Source of the DNA: Schaalia radingae
GTDB lineage: Bacteria > Actinomycetota > Actinomycetes > Actinomycetales > Actinomycetaceae
DNA: 64,000 nt
Assembly (NCBI RefSeq): GCF_900106055.1
Contig: NZ_LT629792.1
Location: 682,001 to 746,000 of the forward strand
Direction of reading: 5' to 3'
Below the pieces are notes generated by a model. That model worked only from the letters and a program-made list of their open reading frames with translations, did no database searches and was not told the origin of the DNA. The stretch's first letter is position 1; each line of letters starts with the position of its first letter. The translations under genes and the position numbers were made by a program. This document shows, one piece after another, positions 41,884-50,713 of the stretch.

Positions 41884-43274
41884 TTCAAAATCCCTAGTGT
41901 GATCATTTGTTTGACCGTTAGTTCTATGCCCTTTGGGTCGAAGACTTGTATCTGTGTTCCGCCGCCAGAATAGCCGAACCCGGGTGCAACCTTACTCACT
42001 TCAAACGTACAGCCCTCAGGCAAACTGGATACCGTATAGGAGTAGTGAGGCTCTGCGAGCGATTTGTGTGGTAGTGCGCGACTTTCAAATGAGACAGGCA
42101 CACCGCCAGGCGCCACAGCCAGCCATCTTCCTCTTGGTTCGCCGATGCGGTCAACGCTGGTGCCGTATGCGGCTGTGAATTCATCGAGTCCCATGCGTAC
42201 CTTAGTGCCCGGCACATACGGTGGATCAGGATACAGCTCATCGCCTGTTACTGGATCAACAAACTCGTGTGTCCACTCATTTTCAGTGTACGGAGTGTGG
42301 TCAGGTCTCCTGCCCCACTCAGCATCCGTATCTTTCAGGAGCGGATCCGAATGCTCCAAGTCTATGTTGTATTGGTCAAACTCCTGTTTGGTTCGCGGGA
42401 GTTCACTCGCACGGGTGTGCGGTTCAGGGACGGGCGGACCCGTGGTGGGATGCGCGCCCTTCGGTGAGTGCACCGAAGACACGTCCAGGCCTTTTGTATT
42501 CACTGGGGCGTCTGCGCCTTTGCGGAGGAGCCTGTTGAGGGTGTCAGAGAACTTCCTGAACAACTCGGTGAGCTTGCCGAGCAGCCCCTTGAGATTCCTG
42601 ACTGAATCAATGACCTTGTGAACAGTTGTGCTGATCCTGGATGTCATCGTGGCAACACTGGTGGATATTTGCGCCGCGATAGCGGGAATACCCAGCCCAG
42701 CGGTGGCAACCGCTTCGATAATGGCGGATGCGAACTTGCCGATGATTTCAGATAGAGCATCACGCACCAGGTCGTGAACAATCTGAACAAGCGTGGCAGC
42801 GACGTTAAGAGCCTGCCCCATCGCGCTGGCCCACTTGCCTGCCTGCTCAATCAGCTTACCCAGGTCGGCTTCCAAGACGGTGATCGCGCTGATGGTTTGC
42901 CCGCTCATAGATGACAGGTCAGAGCGCGTATACCCGGCCAACTGCTGGGAGCACGCGGACAGCTGAGTGTTAATGTTGCCCCACGTCTGAGCATAGGCCG
43001 CAACCTGATCCGCATCACCAGTGAACTCATCGAGCCACTGATCCAAAGGGTGAACATGCTCAAGCACCCATCCGGCACCCATCGCGATCAGCGAACCGAT
43101 CGGGTCAGCGATAAAACTGGCCGCATCACCTACAGCAGCGAACGCAGCCATACCGCCACTGACCCAGCTGCCTGAATTGAACGCGCCAACCAGCTGCTCG
43201 CCGTCTTCAAGAAGAAACGTGCCGGCAAGCGGGCTGGTCGAGTCCTGACGCTGCGCCACCAAAGGATTAGCCAC
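41880..43274 (-). CDS. ESX-type secreted toxin with C-terminal TNT (NAD+ glycohydrolase) domain
   Basis: 464 residues. The N-terminal 270 are helical, Ala/Ser-rich and WXG-like (QTWGNINTQLSACSQQL near 95), with hydrophobic helices, the layout of type VII polymorphic toxins. A Pro/Thr-rich linker follows. The last 100 residues match the TNT domain of Mycobacterium tuberculosis CpnT: YPDPPYVPGTKV, VDRIGEPRGRWLAV, SFESRALPHKSL, PHYSYTV, and KVAPGFGYSGGGTQIQVF with the conserved GGGTQ, ending near LGIL. TNT hydrolyses NAD+ and kills cells. Arg and Gln positions look kept; the His is in HYSY rather than a plain YH, so activity needs testing. Starts eight bases inside the EspC-like gene; immunity genes follow. 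Confidence 0.85.
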   Translation of the reverse strand: MANPLVAQRQDSTSPLAGTFLLEDGEQLVGAFNSGSWVSGGMAAFAAVGDAASFIADPIGSLIAMGAGWVLEHVHPLDQWLDEFTGDADQVAAYAQTWGNINTQLSACSQQLAGYTRSDLSSMSGQTISAITVLEADLGKLIEQAGKWASAMGQALNVAATLVQIVHDLVRDALSEIIGKFASAIIEAVATAGLGIPAIAAQISTSVATMTSRISTTVHKVIDSVRNLKGLLGKLTELFRKFSDTLNRLLRKGADAPVNTKGLDVSSVHSPKGAHPTTGPPVPEPHTRASELPRTKQEFDQYNIDLEHSDPLLKDTDAEWGRRPDHTPYTENEWTHEFVDPVTGDELYPDPPYVPGTKVRMGLDEFTAAYGTSVDRIGEPRGRWLAVAPGGVPVSFESRALPHKSLAEPHYSYTVSSLPEGCTFEVSKVAPGFGYSGGGTQIQVFDPKGIELTVKQMITLGILK

Positions 43275-43605
43275 GCCGACCTCGCTTCCCCCACACGCTC
43301 ACCTCATTGTTGAAGGAGCGTGCCAGCTCGTCTTCGTGAGCAGTAAAATCCTCCACAGCAATACCCAGCTGACTGCACAGCCGGTCCAACGCGCTCGACG
43401 CGCTTGACAGCGCGTCACGCGCCTGACCTTCCACCAGCGACAGGGGCGGGACCAAAAAAGGCGAACACAACACGCCGAACGCGCCATCACCCACACCGAC
43501 CTGAACGGACGCATCACGGGCCATCTGAATTCCCTGCCCCACGTGAGCGACATGACACCGGTGCTCATCAAGCTGGTCAGTGTTAATACGCAGATCGCCC
43601 GTCAT
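43267..43605 (-). CDS. EspC-like (DUF2580-type) ESX-associated small protein
   Basis: 112 residues. Pattern of EspC/DUF2580 proteins: an N-terminal INTDQLDEHRCHVAHVGQGI helix, a GAFGVLCSPFLVPP turn, then a second helix with ALSSASSALDRLC. Such proteins pair with ESX substrates for secretion, probably as a helical-hairpin partner of the toxin encoded next. Both boundaries overlap neighbours: ATGA with the YbaB-like gene and eight bases with the toxin gene. Confidence 0.7.
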   Translation of the reverse strand: MTGDLRINTDQLDEHRCHVAHVGQGIQMARDASVQVGVGDGAFGVLCSPFLVPPLSLVEGQARDALSSASSALDRLCSQLGIAVEDFTAHEDELARSFNNEVSVWGKRGRRG

Positions 43606-43943
43606 TGGTCCGCAAGCTTTCGCACGGTCGGCGAATCAGCACCGAAGATCTCTGAGGCCACAGCAACCATCTGGGTGCGCACATCGCTCAACGCTGCCCT
43701 GTACGCCTCCATCACGCTGGACGTCAACTGGCTTTTCGACAAGGTCGACACCTGGGCGGCGAACTCAATCCTGTCAAGATGACCACTGTGATCCACATGC
43801 ACCGTGACAATACGATCACGGCTCGAACCACTCCCACACGTATCCTCAGCCCGGCGCTGAAAACTCACCGCCGCTTGGGCATGACGCTCAGCGCCCGCCA
43901 CCTGACAGTCAACCGCATCATGCGCCCCATCAAATTCATCCAC
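43602..43943 (-). CDS. YbaB/EbfC-like small protein heading the TNT toxin operon
   Basis: 113 residues. The middle VTVHVDHSGHLDRIEF followed by LSKSQLTSSVMEAYRAALSDV matches YbaB/EbfC, a nucleoid-associated fold that in actinobacteria often precedes ESX toxins. Function in such operons is not established; a chaperone or secretion role is possible. GTG start at 43943 has no ribosome site but lies at the expected transcription start of a good promoter, so the mRNA may be leaderless. Confidence 0.65.
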   Translation of the reverse strand: MDEFDGAHDAVDCQVAGAERHAQAAVSFQRRAEDTCGSGSSRDRIVTVHVDHSGHLDRIEFAAQVSTLSKSQLTSSVMEAYRAALSDVRTQMVAVASEIFGADSPTVRKLADQ

Positions 43944-43950
43944 ACAACGT

Positions 43951-43979
43951 AATATAAGGGTTGGAGTATCCCGTGTCTA
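43951..43979 (-). promoter_or_regulatory. Promoter of the toxin-immunity operon, probably leaderless
   Basis: Minus strand: -35 TAGACA (43974-43979), 17-base spacer, -10 TATATT (43951-43956). The expected start of transcription falls within a few bases of the GTG at 43943. Confidence 0.65.
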
Positions 43980-44117
43980 TACTCGGCGTCCACTTCATCC
44001 GCGCGAATGAGGCCCCGCCAGTTCCGCGACCGCGAAACAGTGCAGAGCTATCGGGTATTACGCGGTAACGGGTCCCCGGTTTTGTAAAAACTGCTGGCAG
44101 AGGAAAGCGGAGGAAAG

Positions 44118-45257
44118 TTAAGGAACGTGTGGGCAATGCGTTTTGATGCGTATTGAGAAAGCATCCTCGTACAGGGCGGCGACGGTGTCGGCCCCCTTGT
44201 CCCATGTCAGCTGCGTCGGCTGAGATGCAGCTGCATGCTGCAGTCCAGCCAACTTGTGTGGCTGGACTGCCAGGTCGAACAGTGCGCGTGCGATATCACC
44301 ATCGCTCCCAGCCATCACGCCATCCACACCGTCGGTGCAAAAGTCAGCGATTCCGTTTCCGCTGCGGTAAATAACCGGCAGGCCGCTGGCGTGAGCTTCC
44401 AACGCCGCAATGCCAAACGCTTCGTGGATAACAGGGGAGACGAACACGTCAGCCTCGCGGTACGCATCGGCCAGCTCGTGAGCGGTTTTGCGTCCGCACC
44501 AGTGAATAAAACCGGAACCTACCGTGCATCGTTCCAGGGATGAGCGCATCGGCCCGTCACCATACACGTTCAGCTCAATGTCAGCTCCACGACTGCGAGC
44601 AGCCCGCACGCATTCGACCAGCTGCGTGATGCGTTTGCGTGGTGCCAACCGCGTGGCTGTGACTGCGCGCAGAGGAGCGGATGGGGAGGTTCGCGATGCC
44701 TGGAATTCGCGTGTACTGTTCCACGGGTCAGTGTCGATGAAATTCGGCAGAACCCGCACCGATACAGGCCCGCGCGCGCAGCGTTCAACGGCCCGAGCTG
44801 CGCTGCTCGACACGGCGCTCAGAACAATGCCGGCACGCTGCCAGTCATCCAGCGGATTCGCCCACCCGTACCACAGGCGCTGATCGTCAAGCATGCAGTG
44901 CCACGTCACCACGCAGGCGATCTCATGGCGCGCGCAGATATTCGTTGCCATCCGCGCGAAAGGCGAAACCACGCCGGTGTGGATGTGTACCACGTCGAAA
45001 GTAGGAAGAGCGCGCGTGAGAGTCGCCCTCGCCAATGGGTTAATGGGAATGTCCCACGGTAGGCGCATCGTGAGGCGGCGAACGCGTACCCCGTCCTCAA
45101 CTGACGTGTGATCGCCGCGTTCAGATCCAAGTGGTGTGGCAGTGATGACGGTGACGTCGTGCCCGGCAGCAGTGAGCGCTCGAGCCAAGCCCGCCACCTG
45201 CGTTTCGATCCCGCCCAGTCGCGGTGGGTAGCAGTCAGAAACGAGGGCGACTTTCAC
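44118..45257 (-). CDS. GT4-family glycosyltransferase
   Basis: 379 residues, GT-B fold. N terminus MKVALVSDCYPPRLGGIETQ with the GG loop (G-G-x-E), then VVHIHTGVVSPF. The C-terminal nucleotide-sugar site appears as RLAPRKRITQLVECV, VNVYGDGPMR-like LNVYGDGPMRSSLE, and DVFVSPVIHEAFGIAALEAHASGLPVI with the E-x7-E motif (EAFGIAALE). Retaining glycosyltransferase related to PimB/MshA-type enzymes; acceptor unknown. No membrane anchor. Six bases after the IclR gene on the same strand. Confidence 0.9.
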   Translation of the reverse strand: MKVALVSDCYPPRLGGIETQVAGLARALTAAGHDVTVITATPLGSERGDHTSVEDGVRVRRLTMRLPWDIPINPLARATLTRALPTFDVVHIHTGVVSPFARMATNICARHEIACVVTWHCMLDDQRLWYGWANPLDDWQRAGIVLSAVSSSAARAVERCARGPVSVRVLPNFIDTDPWNSTREFQASRTSPSAPLRAVTATRLAPRKRITQLVECVRAARSRGADIELNVYGDGPMRSSLERCTVGSGFIHWCGRKTAHELADAYREADVFVSPVIHEAFGIAALEAHASGLPVIYRSGNGIADFCTDGVDGVMAGSDGDIARALFDLAVQPHKLAGLQHAAASQPTQLTWDKGADTVAALYEDAFSIRIKTHCPHVP

Positions 45258-45263
45258 AGCGCC

Positions 45264-45998
45264 CTACAGTTCCATTTCCTCAACTGAACGCAGGTACTCG
45301 GACAGGCGGTTGGCAGCAGCAACCACTGACGGACCGTGCTGACGACCAGGCTGGCGTCCCATGCGTTCAATCGGGCCGGACACGGAGATCGCGGCGAGCA
45401 CGCGCCCAGATGGTCCACGCACCGGAGCGGACACCGACGCGACGCCGGCTTCGCGCTCACCTACAGATTGTGCCCACCCGCGGCGACGCACCTGTGCCAG
45501 CATCGTCGCGCTGAAGGAGGCGTTGTACAGGCCGCGGTGCATGCGGTCCGGCTCTTCCCAGGCCAACAGAACGTGGGCGGCGGATCCGGCTTTCATGGAC
45601 AGTGTTGCGCCGACAGGAATGGAATCGCGCAGACCCATCGGCGGTTCGCTCGCTGCCACACACACGCGTGATTCGCCCTGGCGGCGATACAGCTGCGTGG
45701 ATTCTTTGGTGTGATCGCGCAGTGCAATCAAAACGGGCATAGCGGCTGACAGCAGACGATCCTCGCCCGCTTGTGAGGCCAGTTCTTTCAGGCGCGGCCC
45801 CAGGACGAATCGACCCTGCATGTCGCGGGCCACGATACGGTGAAATTCGAGAGCTACAGCCAGGCGGTGGGCAGTGGGCCGCGCCAGGCCAGTGGCGGCG
45901 ACGAGATGGGCAAGAGTGGCAGGGCCTGCCTCGAGTGTGTCAAGAACCAGCGTCGCCTTGTCGAGAACCCCGACGCCTGATGAAGATGCGTCGTCCAT
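45264..45998 (-). CDS. IclR-family regulator, LtbR/NdgR-like
   Basis: 244 residues. N-terminal winged helix with GVLDKATLVLDTLE and LAHLVAATGLARPTAHRLAVALE; C-terminal IclR effector domain with ESTQLYRRQGESRVCVAA and REAGVASVSAPVRG (the conserved E-x-G-V-x-SVSAPV). Divergent from leuCD by 165 bases, the arrangement of LtbR/NdgR regulators that control leucine genes in actinobacteria, so control of leuCD is likely. Two 17-base inverted repeats lie in the shared region. Confidence 0.9.
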   Translation of the reverse strand: MDDASSSGVGVLDKATLVLDTLEAGPATLAHLVAATGLARPTAHRLAVALEFHRIVARDMQGRFVLGPRLKELASQAGEDRLLSAAMPVLIALRDHTKESTQLYRRQGESRVCVAASEPPMGLRDSIPVGATLSMKAGSAAHVLLAWEEPDRMHRGLYNASFSATMLAQVRRRGWAQSVGEREAGVASVSAPVRGPSGRVLAAISVSGPIERMGRQPGRQHGPSVVAAANRLSEYLRSVEEMEL

Positions 45999-46012
45999 AT
46001 AGTGATCCTCTC

Positions 46013-46057
46013 ATCTCAAGTCCTGAGATTCAAAATCTGCAGACACGTGTTGTGTCT
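46013..46057. promoter_or_regulatory. Two matched inverted repeats between the IclR gene and leuC
   Basis: ATCTCA-N5-TGAGAT (46013-46029) and AGACAC-N5-GTGTCT (46041-46057) have the same 6-5-6 geometry with centres 28 bases apart. Their position in the divergent region fits a dimeric IclR-type regulator binding at two sites. Sequences of the arms differ, so one may belong to another protein. Confidence 0.5.
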
Positions 46058-46163
46058 AACCATAGACACTGTCGACGTATTTATGCACCCAGTTCGACGG
46101 CGGTGCTGAAAATTCGCTGAATCAGAGGGAACTGACGGTGATGACACGCGTGAAGGAGGAATC

Positions 46164-47576
46164 ATGAGCGGCACATTGGCTGAAAAAGTGTGGGCAGACC
46201 ATGTTGTGACGAAAGGCGAGAACGGTGCCCCGGACCTTCTTTACATCGACCTGCAGCTGTGCCACGAAGTCACCAGCCCTCAGGCATTCGAAGGGCTGCG
46301 CCTGGCCGGGCGCAAGGTTCGCCACCCTGAATTGACCATCGCGACAGAGGACCACAACACTCCGACAGTCAACATTGACCTGCCGATCGCAGACCTTACC
46401 TCGCGCACTCAGATCAACACGCTGCGAGCCAACGCCGAAGAATTCGGCATTCGCCTGCATTCACTGGGAGATTCGGACCAGGGAATCGTGCACGTGGTCG
46501 GCCCGCAGCTGGGTCTGACTCAACCGGGTATGACAATCGTGTGCGGCGATTCGCACACGTCCACACACGGTGCATTCGGCGCCCTCGCATTTGGCATCGG
46601 AACCTCTGAAGTCGAGCATGTCCTGGCTACCCAGACACTACCGCTGGCCCCTTTCAAGACAATGGCGATCACGATCAACGGCACGCTGTCACCGAGTGTG
46701 ACAGCCAAGGACATTATCCTCGCGATCATCGCGAAGATCGGCACAGGTGGCGGGCAGGGATACGTCCTCGAATACCGAGGCGAAGCCATTCGCGCACTGT
46801 CAATGGAAGGCCGCATGACCATATGCAACATGTCCATTGAGGCCGGTGCGCGCGCCGGAATGATTGCTCCCGACCAGACCACATTCGACTATCTGAAGGG
46901 TCGCCCCCACGCGCCCGAGGGTGAGCAATGGGACGAGGCTGTGGAATATTGGTCCACACTGTATTCAGATGACGACGCAGTATTTGACGCCGAAGTGGTG
47001 CTGGAAGCTGAAGAGATCGAACCATTCGTCACATGGGGAACGAACCCCGGTCAGGGCGTCCCGCTGTCAGCAAGCGTGCCCGATCCGGAGAACATGGGTG
47101 ACGCAGCCAGGCGGCATGCAGCTGAACGAGCCCTCGAATACATGGATCTGCGTGCAGGAACACCAATGCGGCAGATCCCCATCGACACTGTTTTCCTGGG
47201 ATCATGCACCAACGGACGTATTGAAGACCTACGGGCTGCGGCGAAGATTATCAACGGGCGCCACAAAGCTGACGGCCTGCGAATGCTCGTCGTCCCAGGA
47301 TCAGCGCGCGTGCGACTGCAGGCTGAAGATGAAGGCCTGGACAAGATCTTCAAGGACTTTGGAGCCGAGTGGCGAAACGCCGGATGCTCGATGTGCCTGG
47401 GGATGAATCCCGATCAACTGTCGGTTGGTGAACGCTCCGCCTCCACATCGAACCGCAATTTTGAAGGACGCCAGGGCAAAGGTGGACGCACCCACCTCGT
47501 CTCGCCACTGGTGGCAGCGGCGACTGCCGTGCGCGGAACACTGTCCAGCCCGGACGATCTGGAACCGCAGGCCTGA
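46164..47576 (+). CDS. leuC: 3-isopropylmalate dehydratase large subunit
   Basis: 470 residues. Aconitase-family subunit carrying the [4Fe-4S] cluster. The Cys ligands are in [14 protein letters not shown] (one) and [13 protein letters not shown] (two); also [29 protein letters not shown] and EDHNTPT. Isomerises 2- to 3-isopropylmalate and, in the citramalate pathway, citramalate to 3-methylmalate. GAAGGAGG before the ATG. leuD follows after 110 bases. Confidence 0.96.
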   Translation: MSGTLAEKVWADHVVTKGENGAPDLLYIDLQLCHEVTSPQAFEGLRLAGRKVRHPELTIATEDHNTPTVNIDLPIADLTSRTQINTLRANAEEFGIRLHSLGDSDQGIVHVVGPQLGLTQPGMTIVCGDSHTSTHGAFGALAFGIGTSEVEHVLATQTLPLAPFKTMAITINGTLSPSVTAKDIILAIIAKIGTGGGQGYVLEYRGEAIRALSMEGRMTICNMSIEAGARAGMIAPDQTTFDYLKGRPHAPEGEQWDEAVEYWSTLYSDDDAVFDAEVVLEAEEIEPFVTWGTNPGQGVPLSASVPDPENMGDAARRHAAERALEYMDLRAGTPMRQIPIDTVFLGSCTNGRIEDLRAAAKIINGRHKADGLRMLVVPGSARVRLQAEDEGLDKIFKDFGAEWRNAGCSMCLGMNPDQLSVGERSASTSNRNFEGRQGKGGRTHLVSPLVAAATAVRGTLSSPDDLEPQA

Positions 47577-47686
47577 CCGGAACGACGCGCGCACCGCCCT
47601 TACGCGCAGCGCACGAGCCCCGGGCAGATGGCAGCCTACGTACCGGACCAGCAATCGTAGAAAAACACTTGTGGAAGAAGAGTGAG

Positions 47687-48337
47687 ATGGAAAAATTCAC
47701 CACCGTCAGTGGCGTGGGCGTGCCGCTCGAACGATCGAATGTTGACACCGACCAGATTATTCCGGCCGTCTACCTCAAGCGCGTTGCCCGCACGGGCTTC
47801 GAGGACGCATTGTTCTCAGCGTGGCGCTCAGACCCGAACTTCGTGTTGAACAACCCGGCCTACGAACACGGGACGATCCTGGTGGCAGGCCCTGATTTTG
47901 GCACCGGCTCTTCGCGTGAGCATGCGGTGTGGGCGCTCAAAGATTACGGGTTCCGAGTCGTTCTGGCCCCCTCGTTCGCGGACATCTTCAGAGGAAACGC
48001 GGGCAAACAGGGATTGCTGGCCGGGCAGATCAGCGAAGGCGACTGCCAGCAACTGTGGAAGCTTCTACGCAACGAACCAGGCGTCATGATGACCGTGTCA
48101 CTGGAGAACCGCACCGTGACATGCGGCTCGTTCACCTGCACGTTCGACATCGACGATTACACGGCGTGGCGTCTGCAAGAAGGCCTGGACGACATTTCAT
48201 TGACGTTGCGCAACGAAGATGCCATCAAAGCGTACGAGGCGCGCCGCCCCTCTTTCAAGCCGCGCACCCTGCCGGTGCGGACCCTGCCGAAGGAAACAGT
48301 CGTGTCGGCTCGCCCCAGCGACGAGCAGGAGCAGTGA
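47687..48337 (+). CDS. leuD: 3-isopropylmalate dehydratase small subunit
   Basis: 216 residues from the ATG at 47687. The swivelling domain shows [15 protein letters not shown] and [17 protein letters not shown], which carries substrate-binding residues, then [20 protein letters not shown]. It completes the LeuCD heterodimer. The C terminus ([13 protein letters not shown] and a Glu-rich end) is slightly longer than usual. MurA follows. Confidence 0.95.
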   Translation: MEKFTTVSGVGVPLERSNVDTDQIIPAVYLKRVARTGFEDALFSAWRSDPNFVLNNPAYEHGTILVAGPDFGTGSSREHAVWALKDYGFRVVLAPSFADIFRGNAGKQGLLAGQISEGDCQQLWKLLRNEPGVMMTVSLENRTVTCGSFTCTFDIDDYTAWRLQEGLDDISLTLRNEDAIKAYEARRPSFKPRTLPVRTLPKETVVSARPSDEQEQ

Positions 48338-48428
48338 GAGATTCCTAGCAGTGCGCTCCCTGAGACTCCGTTGCGCACTCGACTGTCATAGAGTGAGACA
48401 ATACGGATTCTTCCACGAGGAGCTTCAG

Positions 48429-49754
48429 ATGACGTCGATACTTGAAGTTGAAGGGGGACACCCGCTCACGGGCAGCATTACCGTGCGAGGGGCAAAGAAC
48501 TTTGTTCCTAAGGCCATGGTTGCAGCCCTCCTTGCGACCACGCCCTCTGAGCTGTACAACGTTCCGCTGATCCGTGACGTGGATGTGGTGTCGAATCTTA
48601 TGCGCCTGCATGGCGCGCACGTCGACTTCGACCAGGACCGCGGCGTCATGAGAATTGACCCCTCGAACGTTGAAGTGGCTCAACGCTCTGACATCGATGC
48701 TCTGGGCGGATCCTCACGCATCCCGATCCTGTTTTGCGGCCCGCTGCTGCACCGCATGGGTGAAGCGTTCATCCCACAGCTGGGAGGATGCAACATTGGG
48801 GGACGCCCCATCGATTTTCACCTGCAGATCCTGCGCCAGTTCGGTGCGATTGTCGACAAACGATCCGACGGCATCCATATGTCACGGCCAGCCGAAGGGC
48901 TGCGCGGAACAGTCGTGGACCTGCCGTTCCCATCAGTGGGAGCCACCGAGCAGACACTGCTGACCGCGGTTCGTGCTGAAGGCGTCACGATCCTGCGCGG
49001 CGCGGCCGTTGAACCGGAAATCATGGATCTGATCAACGTGCTGCAGAAAATGGGCGCGATCATCTCACCGGATACCGACCGTTCCATCCGTATTGAAGGT
49101 GTCAAGGAACTGGTTGGATATCGGCACACCTCGCTGCCCGACCGCATTGAAGCAGCATCGTGGGGCGCGGCAGCACTGGCAACCGGCGGCGATGTGTACG
49201 TCCAGGGTGCGCGCCAACCCGACATGCTCACATTCCTCAACACCTTCAGGAAGGTCGGCGGCGCCTTCGACATCGAGAAGGAGGGTATCCGCTTCTATCA
49301 TCCTGGTGGTTCTCTGCATTCGATCGCGCTGGAAACGGCTGTCCATCCCGGGTTCATGACGGACTGGCAACAGCCACTGGTTGTCGCCCTGACGCAGGCC
49401 GACGGGCTGTCCATCGTCCATGAGACGGTGTACGAAAACCGCTTCGGGTTCACTCAGGCGCTGCGCCAGATGAAGGCGAATATTCAGGTGTATCGAGAGT
49501 GCCTGGGTGGGACTCCCTGCCGTTTTGGTCAGCGTAACTTCTACCATTCCGCAGTGATTTCGGGACCGACGCCGCTGCAGGCAGCTGACATCACCGTACC
49601 TGACCTGCGTGGCGGTTTCTCCCACCTCATCGCAGCATTGGCTGCGACGGGAACGTCCCACGTGGCCGGCATCGACGTGATCTCGCGCGGATATGAGCAT
49701 TTCCTGACCAAACTGCGCCAGCTGGACGCCCGCGTCCAGTACGTTGACGACTGA
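48429..49754 (+). CDS. murA: UDP-N-acetylglucosamine 1-carboxyvinyltransferase
   Basis: 441 residues from the ATG at 48429, with GAGGAG upstream. First committed step of peptidoglycan synthesis: transfer of enolpyruvate to UDP-GlcNAc. GAKNFVPKAM holds the catalytic Lys-Asn pair; PQLGGCNIGGRPIDFH holds the Cys that fosfomycin attacks, so this enzyme should be fosfomycin-sensitive by that criterion. PDRIEAASWGAAALATGG and DLRGGFSHLIAALAA are the usual C-terminal blocks. Slightly longer than E. coli MurA (419). The nearest homologues of this length are actinobacterial. Confidence 0.94.
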   Translation: MTSILEVEGGHPLTGSITVRGAKNFVPKAMVAALLATTPSELYNVPLIRDVDVVSNLMRLHGAHVDFDQDRGVMRIDPSNVEVAQRSDIDALGGSSRIPILFCGPLLHRMGEAFIPQLGGCNIGGRPIDFHLQILRQFGAIVDKRSDGIHMSRPAEGLRGTVVDLPFPSVGATEQTLLTAVRAEGVTILRGAAVEPEIMDLINVLQKMGAIISPDTDRSIRIEGVKELVGYRHTSLPDRIEAASWGAAALATGGDVYVQGARQPDMLTFLNTFRKVGGAFDIEKEGIRFYHPGGSLHSIALETAVHPGFMTDWQQPLVVALTQADGLSIVHETVYENRFGFTQALRQMKANIQVYRECLGGTPCRFGQRNFYHSAVISGPTPLQAADITVPDLRGGFSHLIAALAATGTSHVAGIDVISRGYEHFLTKLRQLDARVQYVDD

Positions 49755-49849
49755 AGCGACTCCTCGGCAGTGCCCAAGAACCAAGCGGCACCGACAGCTC
49801 GGATTGAAGACGCCTTATTGACCGACCCCTGTGATTAAGCTGGTGAACT

Positions 49850-50617
49850 GTGAGCAGAATTCAAGGCCTGTACAAGAATGCGGTGGCGGCGGTTTCACCG
49901 ATCATGCACACGTGGATCAACTTTGACGTCACGGGGGAAGAAAATCTGCCCGAATCAGGCGGCTTCCTGGTGACCCCGAACCATATTTCGAACACCGACC
50001 CGGTGTGCGTGGCGTTTGTCCTGGGTGAGCTGGGAATTCCAACCCGCTTCATGGCCAAGAACGAGCTGTTCAAGGTGCCGGTGCTGGGCGCTGTTATGAA
50101 GAAACTTGGCATGGTGCCGGTGCTGCGTAATTCCTCGCATTCTGTGGACTCGCTGGCAGGGGCCCGTAAGGCGCTCGACGCGGGTCAGTGCGTTGGCATC
50201 TATATTGAAGGCACTCTTACACGTGACCCGCAGTACTGGCCGATGCGTGGCAAGACGGGTGCTGCTCGCCTTGCCCTGGATACTCGCTGCCCGGTCATCC
50301 CGATTGCACAGTGGGGGCCACAGGCGATCCTGGAGCGTTACTCGAAGGCGCTGGACATTCGTCCCGGGCGCAAAGTGCGCATGATAATCATGGAACCGGT
50401 CGACCTTTCCGATCTGTATTCCGATCAGGGATCGCAGGACCGCGAAGCGGTGGTGGAAGCGACTGAGCGCATCCAGAAGGCCATCACTCGTGGCGTAGAG
50501 GAATTGCGCGGAGAGAAGGCTCCTGAACAGCCGTGGGATCCTGACAAGATGCAGGGGCCAGCCAAGAAGACGCTGGGACGGTTCGGGCACTGGCGCAGGG
50601 GCGTCCAGGGACGCTGA
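49850..50617 (+). CDS. plsC: PlsC-type 1-acyl-glycerol-3-phosphate acyltransferase
   Basis: 255 residues. Acyltransferase motif I is NHISNTD (N-H-x4-D), motif II RFMAKNELF, motif III YIEGTLTRDP and motif IV VIPIAQWGP. Makes phosphatidic acid on the inner face of the membrane. The EGTLTRD form of motif III is typical of actinobacteria. The C-terminal 40 residues are basic and Pro-containing. GpsA, which supplies glycerol 3-phosphate, is 1 kb away. Confidence 0.9.
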   Translation: MSRIQGLYKNAVAAVSPIMHTWINFDVTGEENLPESGGFLVTPNHISNTDPVCVAFVLGELGIPTRFMAKNELFKVPVLGAVMKKLGMVPVLRNSSHSVDSLAGARKALDAGQCVGIYIEGTLTRDPQYWPMRGKTGAARLALDTRCPVIPIAQWGPQAILERYSKALDIRPGRKVRMIIMEPVDLSDLYSDQGSQDREAVVEATERIQKAITRGVEELRGEKAPEQPWDPDKMQGPAKKTLGRFGHWRRGVQGR

Positions 50618-50713
50618 TTTCATTGCAATGCGGCGCCTGCGCCCCGTGTACTCATATCGACGAGGATGACTCTTCCGCCCGCTGCCCGCTGACCACCTGA
50701 GCGACGAGGCGGC

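Noticed and set aside
39036..43943. Mobile element borders of the TNT island
   Set aside because: No transposase, integrase or flanking direct repeats are visible, although absence of the oversampled 10-base word is compatible with acquisition.
48219..48428. N-terminal extension of murA overlapping leuD
   Set aside because: Antisense-free but out-of-frame leuD sequence, and a GAGGAG site marks the ATG at 48429.
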